Positions 28,569 to 38,901 of a stretch of 64,000 nucleotides of DNA are shown one piece after another. The position numbers and the translations under genes were made by a program. This DNA is from Acidovorax sp. GTDB taxonomy: Bacteria; Pseudomonadota; Gammaproteobacteria; Burkholderiales; Burkholderiaceae_C. The stretch spans positions 1 to 64,000 of the forward strand of contig JAITLO010000045.1 of assembly GCA_031277855.1 (NCBI GenBank), read 5' to 3'. Position 1 is the stretch's first letter, and every line of letters starts with the position of its first letter. The notes beneath the pieces were generated by a model. The model searched no databases. It worked only from the letters and a program-made list of their open reading frames with translations, and was not told where the DNA came from.

Positions 28569-29216
28569 ATGCGCGAGATCACGTTCTATTTGGATTTTGT
28601 GTCGCCCTATGCCTGGTTGGCTTTTGCCAAGCTGCCGGAGACGCTGGAGGGCATCAGCTGCCATGTGCGCTATCGCCCCGTGCTGTTGGGCGCTTTGCTG
28701 CAGCACTATGGCAACCCCGGGCCCGCGGGCATTGCACCCAAGCGTGCCTGGACTTATCGCCATGCCGAGTGGCTGGGCCATGCCCAGGGCACGCCGCTGC
28801 AGATGCCGCAGCAGCACCCCTTCAACCCGTTGCCTTTGCTGCGGCTGGCGCTGGCATGCAGCGATGACGGCTGTATCAACCGCTTCACGGCCGATGCCTT
28901 GTTTCGCCATGTGTGGGAAGGCGGCGGTGATGCCCTGGCGCCCGAGCGTCTGGACGCGCTGCACAGTCATCTGGCTGCGCAGTTGCGCAGCGATGCCGAG
29001 GCGCCGGCCCGGGCCAAGGCGCTGCTGCGCGCCAACACCGAGGCAGCTGTGGCGGATGCCGTGTTTGGCGTGCCCACTTTTTGTGTAGAAGGGCGCAGCT
29101 TTTTTGGCGCCGACAGCCTGCCCATGTTGCGTAATTTTTTGCAAGGCGATCCCTGGTTTGACGCCCCGCGTTGGGAGGCTGCTGCGGCGATTCCATCAGG
29201 GTTAACACAGGGTTAG
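28569..29216 (+). CDS. 2-hydroxychromene-2-carboxylate isomerase (DsbA/GST-kappa family)
   Basis: A 215-residue thioredoxin-fold protein. Residues 5-20 read TFYLDFVSPYAWLA; Ser12 is in the position that activates glutathione in the kappa class. The C-terminal thioredoxin part shows GVPTFCVEGRSFFGADSLPML. The family catalyses glutathione-dependent cis-trans isomerisation in naphthalene-type degradation, though many members have other 2-hydroxyacyl or disulfide roles. No aromatic-degradation genes lie nearby, so a different thiol-dependent substrate is likely. The start is preceded by AAGGGAGC. Confidence 0.87.
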   Translation: MREITFYLDFVSPYAWLAFAKLPETLEGISCHVRYRPVLLGALLQHYGNPGPAGIAPKRAWTYRHAEWLGHAQGTPLQMPQQHPFNPLPLLRLALACSDDGCINRFTADALFRHVWEGGGDALAPERLDALHSHLAAQLRSDAEAPARAKALLRANTEAAVADAVFGVPTFCVEGRSFFGADSLPMLRNFLQGDPWFDAPRWEAAAAIPSGLTQG

Positions 29217-29343
29217 GTGGGTGACCCTTAAGGGTTTGCAAGTACTTGTTTTGTATGGTGAAAATGTCTCTGCGGGTTAGGCCTTAGGTCGTCAGTCCTG
29301 GGTCAGTTTGACGCAAGTCAGCGTTGGTTTCGCGTCAGAAGGG

Positions 29344-29374
29344 GGTCAGTGCATTCTTCAAGAATGCATTGACC
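29344..29374. promoter_or_regulatory. 31-nt inverted repeat upstream of the MFS transporter gene
   Basis: The arms GGTCAGTGCATTCTT (29344-29358) and AAGAATGCATTGACC (29360-29374) pair in 14 of 15 positions around one C. It ends 39 nt before the ATG. No T-run follows, so it is not an intrinsic terminator. It may be an operator for a dimeric regulator or a structured 5' leader. Confidence 0.6.
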
Positions 29375-29413
29375 GGAAATGCCGGAACGAAACCCCCCAG
29401 AGGAGACAAGACC

Positions 29414-31102
29414 ATGGCCATCAACGCTGCCAACGGCGTAGGCGCAAATGGAGCGGGTACAGCCCGCCCCATGACGCCCGAAGAACGCAAAGTGATTTTC
29501 GCGTCCTCACTCGGAACCGTGTTCGAGTGGTATGACTTTTATCTGTACGGATCGTTGGCGGCCATCATCGCCAAGCAGTTCTTCAGCGGGCTGGATTCCG
29601 GCTCCGCCTTCATCTTTGCGTTGCTGGCCTTTGCGGCAGGTTTCATCGTGCGCCCCTTCGGCGCGCTGGTGTTCGGCCGCCTGGGCGACATGATCGGTCG
29701 CAAATACACCTTCCTGGTGACGATTCTGATCATGGGCATTTCCACCTTCATCGTGGGTGTGCTGCCCAACTACGCCTCGATTGGCGTGGCAGCTCCCGTG
29801 ATCCTGATCATTTTGCGCATGCTGCAAGGCCTGGCGCTGGGTGGTGAATACGGTGGCGCCGCCACCTATGTGGCCGAGCATGCCCCCAATGGCAAGCGCG
29901 GTGCCTACACCGCCTGGATCCAGACCACGGCCACCATCGGCCTGTTCCTGTCGCTGCTGGTGATTCTGGGCGTGCGCACCACCTTGGGTGAAGAAGCCTT
30001 TGTCGACTGGGGCTGGCGCATTCCTTTCCTGGTGTCGCTGGCGCTGCTGGGTATTTCGGTGTGGATTCGCATGCAGCTGTCCGAGTCTCCTGCCTTCCAG
30101 AAAATGAAGGCCGAGGGCAAGGTCTCCAAGGCACCGCTGTCCGAAGCCTTTGGCCAGTGGAAAAACCTGAAGGTGGTGATCCTGGCCCTGATCGGCTTGA
30201 CTGCCGGCCAGGCCGTGGTCTGGTACACAGGCCAGTTCTACGCACTGTTCTTCCTGACGCAGCAGCTGAAGGTGGATGCCGTCACGGCCAATCTGATGAT
30301 TGCCGCAGCCCTGTTGCTGGCTACGCCCTTCTTCGTGGTCTTTGGTTCGCTGTCCGACAAGATCGGCCGCAAGCCCATCATCATGCTGGGCTGTGTGCTG
30401 GCGGTGGTGACCTATTTCCCCGTGTTCAAGGCACTGACCGAAGCCGCCAACCCTGATCTGGCCGCTGCACAGGCCAAGAACAAGGTGGTGATCGTGGCCG
30501 ACCCTGCCGAGTGCTCGTTCCAGTTCAACCCCACCGGTACTTCCAAGTTCACCAGCTCCTGCGACATCGCCAAGCAAGTCCTGGCCAACCGCTCGGTGAG
30601 CTACGACAACGAAGCCGCACCGGCCGGCACGCCTGCCGTGATCAAGATTGGCAATGACAGCATTCCCAGCTATGCCTCGGCAGGCCTGAGCGCCGATGAG
30701 GTCAAGGCCAAGAGCGTCGAGTTCAACAAGGCCGTGGCCGACACCCTGAAGAAGGACGGCTATCCCGAGAAGGCCGACCCGGCCAAGATGAACAAGCCGA
30801 TGATGGTCGTCATCCTGTTCTATCTGGTGCTGCTGGTGACCATGGTCTACGGCCCTATCGCCGCCATGCTGGTGGAGCTGTTCCCCACCCGCATCCGCTA
30901 CACCTCCATGAGCCTGCCCTACCACATCGGCAACGGCTGGTTCGGCGGTCTGCTGCCCACCATGTCGTTCGCCATCGTGGCCCAGACCGGCAATATGTAT
31001 AACGGCCTGTGGTATCCCATCATCATCGCGGGTGTGACCGCCGTGATCGGCACGCTGTTCCTGCGTGAAACCAAGGACGTTGACATCTACGCCGAGGATT
31101 AA
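29414..31102 (+). CDS. MFS transporter, metabolite:H+ symporter (MHS) type
   Basis: A 562-residue inner-membrane transporter with twelve membrane segments. The opening FASSLGTVFEWYDFYLYGSLA, the RPFGALVFGRLGDMIGRKYTF loop between segments 2 and 3, and GLALGGEYGGAATYVAEHAP are typical of the MHS group (alpha-ketoglutarate, proline/betaine, shikimate transporters). About 110 residues (near 345-455) with two cysteines (AECSF and SSCDI) interrupt the C-terminal half; this insert is rare in characterised members. The start at 29414 follows AGGAGAC. Upstream is a long inverted repeat and downstream a strong terminator. The substrate is probably an organic acid or betaine. Confidence 0.9.
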   Translation: MAINAANGVGANGAGTARPMTPEERKVIFASSLGTVFEWYDFYLYGSLAAIIAKQFFSGLDSGSAFIFALLAFAAGFIVRPFGALVFGRLGDMIGRKYTFLVTILIMGISTFIVGVLPNYASIGVAAPVILIILRMLQGLALGGEYGGAATYVAEHAPNGKRGAYTAWIQTTATIGLFLSLLVILGVRTTLGEEAFVDWGWRIPFLVSLALLGISVWIRMQLSESPAFQKMKAEGKVSKAPLSEAFGQWKNLKVVILALIGLTAGQAVVWYTGQFYALFFLTQQLKVDAVTANLMIAAALLLATPFFVVFGSLSDKIGRKPIIMLGCVLAVVTYFPVFKALTEAANPDLAAAQAKNKVVIVADPAECSFQFNPTGTSKFTSSCDIAKQVLANRSVSYDNEAAPAGTPAVIKIGNDSIPSYASAGLSADEVKAKSVEFNKAVADTLKKDGYPEKADPAKMNKPMMVVILFYLVLLVTMVYGPIAAMLVELFPTRIRYTSMSLPYHIGNGWFGGLLPTMSFAIVAQTGNMYNGLWYPIIIAGVTAVIGTLFLRETKDVDIYAED

Positions 31103-31150
31103 ATCCGTAGAGAAGGGCAGCAGGCATCTTTTGCTGCCCGCTGCGTCCCG

Positions 31151-31189
31151 CAGACCCTGGCAACTTGGGTTGCCAGGGTCTGTTTTTTT
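31151..31189 (+). terminator. Rho-independent terminator after the MFS gene
   Basis: CAGACCCTGGCAAC (31151-31164) pairs perfectly with GTTGCCAGGGTCTG (31169-31182) and is followed by seven T. A very stable 14-bp stem. Confidence 0.93.
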
Positions 31190-31362
31190 CAAGGCGTTGT
31201 GTTGCATCAAAACGTCAAATCATTGTGTTACGTGCCCGTGGCGACATGATTTGTCAGCACGCCTCCTACAATTTGACGACCTGGCCTCTGTCTTTGCAGA
31301 ACATGTTTTCTGCCGCATGGCATTGCTGGACCAATGAACTGAAACCACCACAAGGAAACCCA

Positions 31363-32385
31363 ATGAAGATTCAACGTGTGATGCTGGCCGTTCTGGCTCT
31401 GTGCGGTACTTCGGCTGCCCTGGCCCAAAGCAGCGTGACCATCTACGGCCGTGTGAACACCACCATCGAAAGCCAGAAGTACACAGGTGAAGACCGTAAC
31501 TCGGTGATGCAGAACAATGCTTCGCGTATCGGTTTCAAGGGTGAGGAAGACCTGGGCAACGGCCTGAAGGCTGGCTTTGTGCTGGAGTCCGGCTTTGCTT
31601 CGGACACCGGTGCCGGCTCTTCGGCCAATGGCGGTCTGACCTTTGGCCGTCAGAGCGAAGTGAATCTGTCGGGCAACTTCGGTATGGTCCGTCTGGGTAA
31701 CTTCTTCCCAGAGTCCTACTACGCTACGGCTGACTATGTCAGCATGCACAACCACGACACTGGCACTTCGGCCGACGCCCTCTACATTGACCCCGCATGG
31801 ATGGGCCGTGGTGCTGCTGTCTCGCAGGATCGCAAGGGCGGCCTGGGCACTGGTAACAAGATTGCCTATCGCACCCCCAGCTTTGGCGGTCTGACGGTGG
31901 AAGGCTCCGTGGCAATGCACGAGCGCCAAAATGTTGATGGCTATCCCAATAAGTACGCTTATGACCTGGCCGCCAACTACGCCACAGGCCCTCTGGCCTT
32001 GGGTGCTGGCTACAGCCAGATCGCTGGCGCCAAGCAACTGGGCTTGCGTGCCCTCTACACCTTTGGCCAATTCACCGTGGGTGGCTACTACCAGCGCAAC
32101 GACGAGTACACCCTGGGGAGCCGCAACAACTTCCGCGTTTCCGGCATGTACGCGCTGGGCGCTTCGGAGTTCCACGTCAACGTGGGTCGTGCCAATTCCT
32201 GGAGCAAGCTGGACAACTCCGCCGCTTTGCAGTGGACCCTGGGCTATAACTACAACCTGAGCAAGCGCACCAAGGTTTATGGCTTCTATACCAAGGTGGA
32301 CAACAAGGAAAATGCTTCCTACAACGTCAATAAGGCTGGCCAGGACTTCTCGTCCTTCGCCGTCGGCATCCGCCACAACTTTTAA
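31363..32385 (+). CDS. General porin (Omp32/OmpC-like, Gram-negative porin family)
   Basis: A 340-residue outer-membrane porin. A signal peptide of 21 residues is cleaved at ALA^QSS; the mature protein begins SSVTIYGRVNTTIE and ends in phenylalanine (VGIRHNF), the BAM sorting signal. Sixteen amphipathic strands are expected, and the SRIGFKGEEDLGNGLKAGFVLE segment is the hallmark of Burkholderiales porins. It allows passive passage of small solutes, often anions. A TACAAT box at 31267-31272 may be its -10. The ATG at 31363 follows AAGGAAA. Bounded by terminators on both sides, so it is monocistronic. Confidence 0.94.
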   Translation: MKIQRVMLAVLALCGTSAALAQSSVTIYGRVNTTIESQKYTGEDRNSVMQNNASRIGFKGEEDLGNGLKAGFVLESGFASDTGAGSSANGGLTFGRQSEVNLSGNFGMVRLGNFFPESYYATADYVSMHNHDTGTSADALYIDPAWMGRGAAVSQDRKGGLGTGNKIAYRTPSFGGLTVEGSVAMHERQNVDGYPNKYAYDLAANYATGPLALGAGYSQIAGAKQLGLRALYTFGQFTVGGYYQRNDEYTLGSRNNFRVSGMYALGASEFHVNVGRANSWSKLDNSAALQWTLGYNYNLSKRTKVYGFYTKVDNKENASYNVNKAGQDFSSFAVGIRHNF

Positions 32386-32454
32386 TTACACAGCAGCGTA
32401 AGCTGCCCGCAATCCGGGGCTGGTCCAATCGGCTCTGGTCTGCTTCAAGGTGCA

Positions 32455-32489
32455 GGCTCCACACTGGCAACGGTGTGGAGCCTTTTTCT
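32455..32489 (+). terminator. Rho-independent terminator after the porin gene
   Basis: GGCTCCACAC (32455-32464) pairs perfectly with GTGTGGAGCC (32473-32482), with loop TGGCAACG, and is followed by TTTTTCTT. Confidence 0.92.
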
Positions 32490-32539
32490 TGGCCCGACCA
32501 TTCTGTGTGAGTGCTATCCATTCCCTGAGGAGACAAAGC

Positions 32540-32737
32540 ATGTGGAAGATTGTTGTGGGCTTTGTGGTGTTCGCCGCCATCAGCCTGTTTGTGATCATGA
32601 AAGCCGGTGACCAGGTGGACATGAGCGGTGAAAAACATGGTGCAGATGCAGTGCATGTGCCCGAGCCTGCACCTGCAGCGCCAGCGGTGGAAGCTCCGGC
32701 TGCCGAGGCACCCGCTGCACCTGCCGAGGCCAAGTAA
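32540..32737 (+). CDS. Small single-pass membrane protein with Ala/Pro-rich tail
   Basis: A 65-residue protein. Residues 3-20 (KIVVGFVVFAAISLFVIM) form one membrane segment; the rest is a low-complexity tail rich in Ala, Pro and Glu. The ATG at 32540 has a strong GAGGAGAC site 6-7 nt upstream, which supports translation. It sits between two strong terminators, so it is its own transcription unit. The family is not recognised; similar short tails are found in envelope-tethering or assembly factors, but no role is claimed. Confidence 0.75.
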   Translation: MWKIVVGFVVFAAISLFVIMKAGDQVDMSGEKHGADAVHVPEPAPAAPAVEAPAAEAPAAPAEAK

Positions 32738-32775
32738 TTGCGCGCCAGTTTTGCGCTGTCTTGCGCGGATGGCCC

Positions 32776-32807
32776 AGCCCTTGCACTGGTGGCAAGGGCT
32801 TTTTTTA
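32776..32807 (+). terminator. Rho-independent terminator
   Basis: AGCCCTTGC (32776-32784) pairs with GCAAGGGCT (32792-32800), and seven T follow. It ends the small membrane-protein transcript ahead of uvrA. Confidence 0.92.
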
Positions 32808-32906
32808 TTTCAGACCTTGTGGGTCCATCGTTTCCAGACCACGGCCGCAGTCCTCGATATAGGCTGGTGCTGTGATGGTCTGTGCATCGATAGAGTATGC
32901 GCGATC

Positions 32907-32922
32907 ATGTGGATATATACAG
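32907..32922. promoter_or_regulatory. Putative LexA (SOS) box upstream of uvrA
   Basis: ATGTGGATATATACAG matches the CTGT-N8-ACAG consensus used by LexA in gamma- and betaproteobacteria at all but the first position, with the expected AT-rich core. It lies 41 nt before the ATG and just upstream of a TAGAAT box at 32928-32933 that could be the -10. Binding would block the promoter until DNA damage. Confidence 0.6.
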
Positions 32923-32963
32923 TTGTCTAGAATGATTGGCCTCCGCTAGAAAAGAACGCAGCC

Positions 32964-35900
32964 ATGACCCAGGGCCAGATCCGTATCCGTGGTGCTCGCC
33001 AGCACAATCTGCAGAACATCGACCTCGACATTCGCACCGGCGAGTTGACCGTGGTCACCGGGCCCAGCGGCTCGGGCAAGTCCAGCCTGGTGTTCGACAC
33101 CTTGTTTGCCGAAGGCCAGCGCCGCTATGTGGAGACTTTCAGCGCCTATGCGCGCCAGTTTCTGGACCGCATGGACAAGCCGGCCGTGGACCGTGTCGAG
33201 GGCGTGCCGCCGGCAATTGCCATCGACCAGACCAATCCGGTGCGCAACTCCCGCTCCACCGTGGGCACGATGACGGAGCTGAACGACCACCTCAAGCTCT
33301 TGTTCGCCCGCGCTGCCCATTTGTTCGACAGCGCCACCGGCCTGCCCGTGCAGCACGACACGGCGGACACCATTTACCAGGCCTTGCAGCAGCGCTGCGA
33401 GGCAGCCGGTGACCCACGCATTGCCCTGACCTTCCCGGTGGAGCTGCCGGCCAATACCTCGGCCGACGAGGTGGCGCAGTGGCTGTCTGCCAGCGGCTTT
33501 ACCAAGGTCCAGGCCGAGCGCGAGCTGGAGCGTGTGGCGGCGGTGGCCGAAGCGCCTGCCAAGGGCAAAAAGGCCAAGGCTGCGGCACCGGAGAGAATCA
33601 AGCTGCTGGATGTGGTGGCCGACCGCTTTCGCTTCAGCCGCGTGGAGCGCGCCCGGGCCATGGAGGCCATCGAGGTGGCCCTCAAGCGCGGCAGAGGCCA
33701 TATGACGGTGTATGTGATGCCGGAAGAGGGCGAGCCGTACGAATGGAAGTTCTCGCTGGGCCTGCACTGCCCCGAGAGCAATCTGAGCTACACCGCACCC
33801 ATGCCCAGCCTGTTCTCGTTCAACTCGGCCGTGGGCGCCTGCGACAGCTGCCGCGGTTTTGGCCGGGTGATTGGCGTGGACTGGGGCCTGGTGATTCCCA
33901 ACGACAAGCTCACGCTGCGCACCGGGGCCATCAAGGCCATTCAAACACCGGCCTGGAAAGAAATCCAAGACGACTTGATGCGCCATGCCGAGGCCGAAGG
34001 CATTCCCCGCGACATCGCCTGGAGCAAGCTCACCAAGGCCCAGCAGGCCTGGGTGATTGACGGCTCGCCCAACTGGAACGGCAAGTGGAACCAGACCTGG
34101 TATGGCATACGCCGCTTCTTTGAATACCTGGAAACCAAGGCCTACAAAATGCACATCCGCGTGCTGCTGTCCAAGTACCGCAGCTACACGGAATGCCCGG
34201 CCTGCAAGGGCGCGCGCCTCAAGACCGAAAGCCTGCTGTGGCGCATAGGCGGCAAGCCCCAGGCCGATGCCGTGCTGTCGGCCGATCAACGATTCATGCC
34301 CATGGGCGTGGGCTGGTCCGAGCAGCAGTTGCAAGCCCTGCCAGGTCTTTGCCTGCACGACTTGATGCGCCTGCCCATCACGCGCTTGAGCCAGTTTTTT
34401 GCCAGTCTCAAACTCACCGACCAGACCGGTCTGGCCGAGGGCGAGCTGCAGGCGCTGAAGCTCCTGAACGAGGAGATCGGCACCCGCCTCAAATACCTGG
34501 TGGATGTGGGCATTGGCTACCTCACGCTGGATCGCCAAAGCCGCACGCTGTCCGGCGGCGAGGTGCAGCGCATCAACCTGACCACGGCCCTGGGCACCTC
34601 GCTGGTGAACACCTTGTTTGTGCTGGACGAGCCCAGCATTGGCCTGCACCCCCGCGATATGGAGCGCATTACCCAGGCCATGCACCGGCTGCGCGATGCC
34701 GGCAACACCCTGGTGGTGGTGGAGCATGACCCGGCCGTGATGTTTGCTGCCGACCGCATGATCGACATGGGCCCAGGCCCGGGCGCCAAGGGCGGCAATA
34801 TTGTTTTCGACGGCACACCAGAGGAACTGAAGCAGGCCGACACGCTGACCGGCGCCTATCTGGGCGGGCGCAAGCAGGTGGGATTCGGTATCAAGCGCAT
34901 GGTGACCGAGTCCACACCGCGCTTGATTCTGGAAGGCGCGCGCGAACACAATCTGCAGAACCTGAACGTGGACTTTCCGCTGCAGCGCCTGGTCACGGTG
35001 ACGGGGGTCTCGGGCTCGGGCAAGTCCTCGCTGATCCAGGACATTCTGGCGCCGGCGCTGATGCGCCACTTTGGCAAACCCACGGACAGTCCCGGTGCCC
35101 ATGACCGCCTGCTGGGCGCCGACTTTCTGGCCGATGTGGTGTTTGTCGACCAGTCCCCCATTGGCAAGACGGCGCGCTCCAATCCCGTCAGCTATGTGGG
35201 CGCCTGGGACAGCATTCGCGAGCTGTTTGCGCTGGCGCCGCTGGCCGCGCAGCGCGGCTACACGGCCTCCAAGTTCAGCTTTAACAGCGGCGATGGCCGC
35301 TGCCCCACCTGCGGCGGCTCGGGCTTTGAGCATGTGGAAATGCAGTTCCTGTCCGACGTCTATCTGCGCTGCCCGGACTGCCACGGCAGCCGTTACCGCG
35401 AAGAGATTCTGGAGATCACCCTGGAGCGCGGCGGTCGGGCATTGTCCGTGGCCGATGTGCTGGAGCTCACCGTGGCCGAGGCTGCGCTGCTCTTCGCCCA
35501 GGACGCCGATGTGATCCGCGCGTTGCAGCCCATTGTGGATGTGGGCCTGGAATATGTGAAGCTGGGCCAGCCCGTGCCTACCTTGAGCGGTGGCGAGGCC
35601 CAGCGCCTCAAGCTGGCCGGCTTTCTGGCCGAGGCTGCCAAGACCGCAGCCAAGAGCAAGCAGCAGTTGGCGCGCAAGGGCACTTTGTTCTTGTTTGATG
35701 AGCCCACCACCGGCCTGCACTTTGAAGACATTGCCAAGCTGATGCGCGCGCTGCGCAAGCTGCTGGAGGCTGGCAACAGTCTGATCGTCATCGAGCACAA
35801 CCTGGACGTGATCCGCGCCAGCGACTGGCTGATCGACCTGGGCCCCGAGGGCGGCGACGGCGGTGGCCAGATCGTGGCCCAGGGCACGCCCGAGGAGGTG

Positions 35901-38885
35901 CGCCAGGTCAAGGCATCGCACACCGCGCAGGCGCTGCGCGAGTACGACCAGGCCATGGGCGTGGGCGGCCTGCGTGTGGAAGAGGTGGCGCCCATGCTCA
36001 CTCAAACAGAGCGCAGCAAGCGCGTCAGGCCTGCGTTGGCAAGCAAAAACGCCATTGAAATCGTCAACGCCAAGGAGCACAACCTGAAGAACCTGTCGGT
36101 GGATATTCCACGCGGCAAGTTCAATGTGGTGACCGGGGTCTCGGGCTCGGGCAAGTCCACGCTGGCCTTTGACATTCTGTTCAACGAGGGTCAGCGCCGC
36201 TACCTGGAATCGCTGAATGCCTATGCCCGCTCCATCGTCCAGCCCGCGGGCCGGCCCGAGGTGGATGCGGTCTGGGGCATTCCGCCCACCGTGGCCATCG
36301 AGCAGCGGCTGTCACGCGGCGGGCGCAAGTCCACCGTGGGCACCACCACCGAGGTCTGGCACTTCTTGCGCCTGCTGTATGTAAAGCTGGGCACCCAGCA
36401 CTGCGTGCACGATGGCGCAGCCGTGGAGCCGCAAACGCCGGAGCGCATTGCGGCCCAGCTGCTGTCCCAGTTCAAGGGCCAGCATATCGGCCTGCTGGCC
36501 CCGCTGGTGGTGGGGCGCAAAGGCGTCTATACCGAGCTGGCCGACTGGGCGCGGCCCAAGGGCTACACCCATTTGCGGGTTGATGGGGCTTTCCTGCCCA
36601 CCACGGGTTTCCCACGCCTGGACCGTTTCAAGGAACACCATATCGAGCTGCCCGTGGCCAGCGTCAAGATCACGGCGGCCAACGAGGCCGAGCTGCGCAG
36701 CCAATTGGCCAAGACGCTGGAGATCGGCAAGGGCGTGGTCCATGTGCTCTCGGGCATAGACCAGCTGGAAGCCACCATGGCCAGCGGCGGTGCCGGTGTG
36801 GGCGCGGTGCAGGTGTATTCCACCCAGCGTGCCTGCCCGGTCTGCTCCACCAGCTATGCCGAGCTGCAGCCCGCACTGTTCTCGTACAACAGCAAGCATG
36901 GCTGGTGCCCGGATTGCGTGGGCACCGGCGTCAAGCTCACCAAAGAGCAACGCAAGGTTTATGACGACAGCCAGCTGGCCGAAGACAACCGTGGCCGCGA
37001 GCTGACCTTTGATGGCCAGGAGGTGGAAGACCTGCAGGAAACCTGCTGCCCCACTTGCCAAGGCACACGCCTCAACCCCACGGCCCGGGCCGTGCAGTTC
37101 CACGGCCTGGCCGTGACGGCGCTGGCGCAGATGTCGGTCACCCATTTGCGCGAATGGTTCCAGGCGCTGAAGCCCACGGGCCGCGAGGCCGATATTGCCC
37201 GCGATCTGCTGCCGGAAATCCTGGGGCGTTTGGAGTTTCTGGAAGAAGTGGGCCTGGGTTATCTGACGCTGGACCGCGGCGCGCCCACGCTCTCCGGCGG
37301 CGAGGCCCAGCGCATACGCCTGGCGGCCCAACTGGGCAGCAATTTGCAGGGCGTGTGCTATGTGCTGGACGAGCCCACCATCGGCCTGCATGCCCGTGAC
37401 AACCATATTCTGCTCAACGCCCTGCACAAGCTGGGCGACAAGGGCAACACCCTGGTGGTGGTGGAGCATGACGAGGACACCATACGCCGTGCCGACCATG
37501 TGATCGACATCGGCCCCAGCGCCGGCAAGCGCGGCGGCAGCCTGGTGGCCCAGGGCACGCCGGCCGACATCATGGCGGCAGAAGATTCGCAAACCGGCCG
37601 CTATCTGCTGCACGCCATGCGCCATCCCTACCAGGCGCGCCGCCCCGTGCTGGGCGTGGCGGCTGCTATGCAAACAGAAGCTGTCGGCGCAGATGCAGCC
37701 AGTGTCAAACCCAAGAAACGCACCAAAAAACAACTGGCGGCAGATGCGGCCGCCGCTCTGGCCGCCGACAGCGCCGCGGCCAATGCACAGCTACAGAACC
37801 CGGTGCAGGACAGCGGCCCGCTGCATTGGCTGACGGTGGAAGGCGCGCGCCTGCACAATCTGCAAGATGTGGAGGCCAGCGTGCCGCTCAAGCGCCTGGT
37901 GGCCGTCACGGGAGTCTCCGGCTCCGGCAAGTCCACGCTGGCGCGTGACGTGCTGTTGAGCAATGTGGCGGCCCTGGTGGCACAGCGTAGTACCAAGGCC
38001 GGCCGCGAGGAGATGGAGGCTGGTAAAAAGCTCAAGCTGGTGGGCGCCAAGGCCGTCACCGGTTATGAGGTGATCGACCGCGTGCTGGAAGTGGACCAGA
38101 CGCCGATTGGCAAAACCCCGCGTTCCTGCCCAGCCACCTACATCGGTTTTTGGGACACCATCCGCAAGCTGTTTGCCGACACGCTGGAAGCCAAGGCGCG
38201 CGGCTATGGTGCAGGGCGCTTTAGCTTTAACACCGGTGAAGGCCGCTGCCCGGCCTGCGAGGGACAGGGCATGCGCACCATCGAAATGAGCTTTCTGCCC
38301 GATGTGAAAGTGCCTTGTGAAACCTGCCATGGCGCACGCTTCAACCCCGAAACTTTGGCCGTCACCTGGCGTGGCAAAAGCATTGGCGAGGTGCTGCAGA
38401 TGGAGGTGGACGAGGCCGTGGCGTTCTTCGCTTCCATGCAGAACATCGCCCATCCGCTGCAGCTGCTCCAAGACGTGGGCCTGGGTTATCTGACCCTGGG
38501 CCAGCCTTCGCCCACGCTCTCCGGCGGTGAGGCCCAGCGCATCAAGCTGGTGACCGAGCTCACCAAGGTGCGCGATGACGTCACCAAGCGCGGCAATAAG
38601 GCTCCGCACACGCTGTATGTGCTGGACGAGCCCACGGTGGGCCTGCACATGGCCGACGTGGACAAGCTGATCCGCGTGTTGCACCGCCTGGTCAACGCCG
38701 GCCACAGCGTGGTGGTCATCGAGCACGACCTGGATGTGATCGCCGAGGCCGACTGGATCATCGACCTGGGCCCCGAGGGTGGTACCGGTGGCGGCCAGAT
38801 CGTGGCCGCCGGCACGCCGGAAGAGCTGGTGCGCATCGGCACCCACACCGGCCAGGCGCTGGCCCCGGTGCTGGCACGGGTGTGA
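32964..38885 (+). CDS. Double-length UvrA excinuclease subunit (two fused UvrA units)
   Basis: A 1973-residue protein, about twice the usual UvrA length (about 940). It carries four Walker A motifs (about 33-41, 681-688, 1058-1065, 1650-1657) and four LSGGE signatures (about 529, 874, 1443, 1852). Residues 1-1010 and 1030-1973 are thus two complete UvrA-like halves in series, each with cysteine pairs for zinc modules such as CPTCGGSG and CPACEGQG. A Lys/Ala-rich linker (about 1570-1630) separates domains in the second half. UvrA finds DNA lesions and loads UvrB; normally two chains dimerise, so a fused dimer is plausible. A LexA-like box supports SOS control. No frameshift is seen; a canonical uvrA is expected elsewhere. 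Confidence 0.93.
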   Translation: MTQGQIRIRGARQHNLQNIDLDIRTGELTVVTGPSGSGKSSLVFDTLFAEGQRRYVETFSAYARQFLDRMDKPAVDRVEGVPPAIAIDQTNPVRNSRSTVGTMTELNDHLKLLFARAAHLFDSATGLPVQHDTADTIYQALQQRCEAAGDPRIALTFPVELPANTSADEVAQWLSASGFTKVQAERELERVAAVAEAPAKGKKAKAAAPERIKLLDVVADRFRFSRVERARAMEAIEVALKRGRGHMTVYVMPEEGEPYEWKFSLGLHCPESNLSYTAPMPSLFSFNSAVGACDSCRGFGRVIGVDWGLVIPNDKLTLRTGAIKAIQTPAWKEIQDDLMRHAEAEGIPRDIAWSKLTKAQQAWVIDGSPNWNGKWNQTWYGIRRFFEYLETKAYKMHIRVLLSKYRSYTECPACKGARLKTESLLWRIGGKPQADAVLSADQRFMPMGVGWSEQQLQALPGLCLHDLMRLPITRLSQFFASLKLTDQTGLAEGELQALKLLNEEIGTRLKYLVDVGIGYLTLDRQSRTLSGGEVQRINLTTALGTSLVNTLFVLDEPSIGLHPRDMERITQAMHRLRDAGNTLVVVEHDPAVMFAADRMIDMGPGPGAKGGNIVFDGTPEELKQADTLTGAYLGGRKQVGFGIKRMVTESTPRLILEGAREHNLQNLNVDFPLQRLVTVTGVSGSGKSSLIQDILAPALMRHFGKPTDSPGAHDRLLGADFLADVVFVDQSPIGKTARSNPVSYVGAWDSIRELFALAPLAAQRGYTASKFSFNSGDGRCPTCGGSGFEHVEMQFLSDVYLRCPDCHGSRYREEILEITLERGGRALSVADVLELTVAEAALLFAQDADVIRALQPIVDVGLEYVKLGQPVPTLSGGEAQRLKLAGFLAEAAKTAAKSKQQLARKGTLFLFDEPTTGLHFEDIAKLMRALRKLLEAGNSLIVIEHNLDVIRASDWLIDLGPEGGDGGGQIVAQGTPEEVRQVKASHTAQALREYDQAMGVGGLRVEEVAPMLTQTERSKRVRPALASKNAIEIVNAKEHNLKNLSVDIPRGKFNVVTGVSGSGKSTLAFDILFNEGQRRYLESLNAYARSIVQPAGRPEVDAVWGIPPTVAIEQRLSRGGRKSTVGTTTEVWHFLRLLYVKLGTQHCVHDGAAVEPQTPERIAAQLLSQFKGQHIGLLAPLVVGRKGVYTELADWARPKGYTHLRVDGAFLPTTGFPRLDRFKEHHIELPVASVKITAANEAELRSQLAKTLEIGKGVVHVLSGIDQLEATMASGGAGVGAVQVYSTQRACPVCSTSYAELQPALFSYNSKHGWCPDCVGTGVKLTKEQRKVYDDSQLAEDNRGRELTFDGQEVEDLQETCCPTCQGTRLNPTARAVQFHGLAVTALAQMSVTHLREWFQALKPTGREADIARDLLPEILGRLEFLEEVGLGYLTLDRGAPTLSGGEAQRIRLAAQLGSNLQGVCYVLDEPTIGLHARDNHILLNALHKLGDKGNTLVVVEHDEDTIRRADHVIDIGPSAGKRGGSLVAQGTPADIMAAEDSQTGRYLLHAMRHPYQARRPVLGVAAAMQTEAVGADAASVKPKKRTKKQLAADAAAALAADSAAANAQLQNPVQDSGPLHWLTVEGARLHNLQDVEASVPLKRLVAVTGVSGSGKSTLARDVLLSNVAALVAQRSTKAGREEMEAGKKLKLVGAKAVTGYEVIDRVLEVDQTPIGKTPRSCPATYIGFWDTIRKLFADTLEAKARGYGAGRFSFNTGEGRCPACEGQGMRTIEMSFLPDVKVPCETCHGARFNPETLAVTWRGKSIGEVLQMEVDEAVAFFASMQNIAHPLQLLQDVGLGYLTLGQPSPTLSGGEAQRIKLVTELTKVRDDVTKRGNKAPHTLYVLDEPTVGLHMADVDKLIRVLHRLVNAGHSVVVIEHDLDVIAEADWIIDLGPEGGTGGGQIVAAGTPEELVRIGTHTGQALAPVLARV

Positions 38886-38901
38886 GCCAAGGGGACGGCC
38901 C

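Noticed and set aside
32946-36080. A 1044-codon open frame on the minus strand across the uvrA gene
   Set aside because: It is the antisense shadow of a GC-rich gene. The plus strand carries intact UvrA motifs, and the minus translation is low-complexity His/Gly/Ala-rich with no family features.
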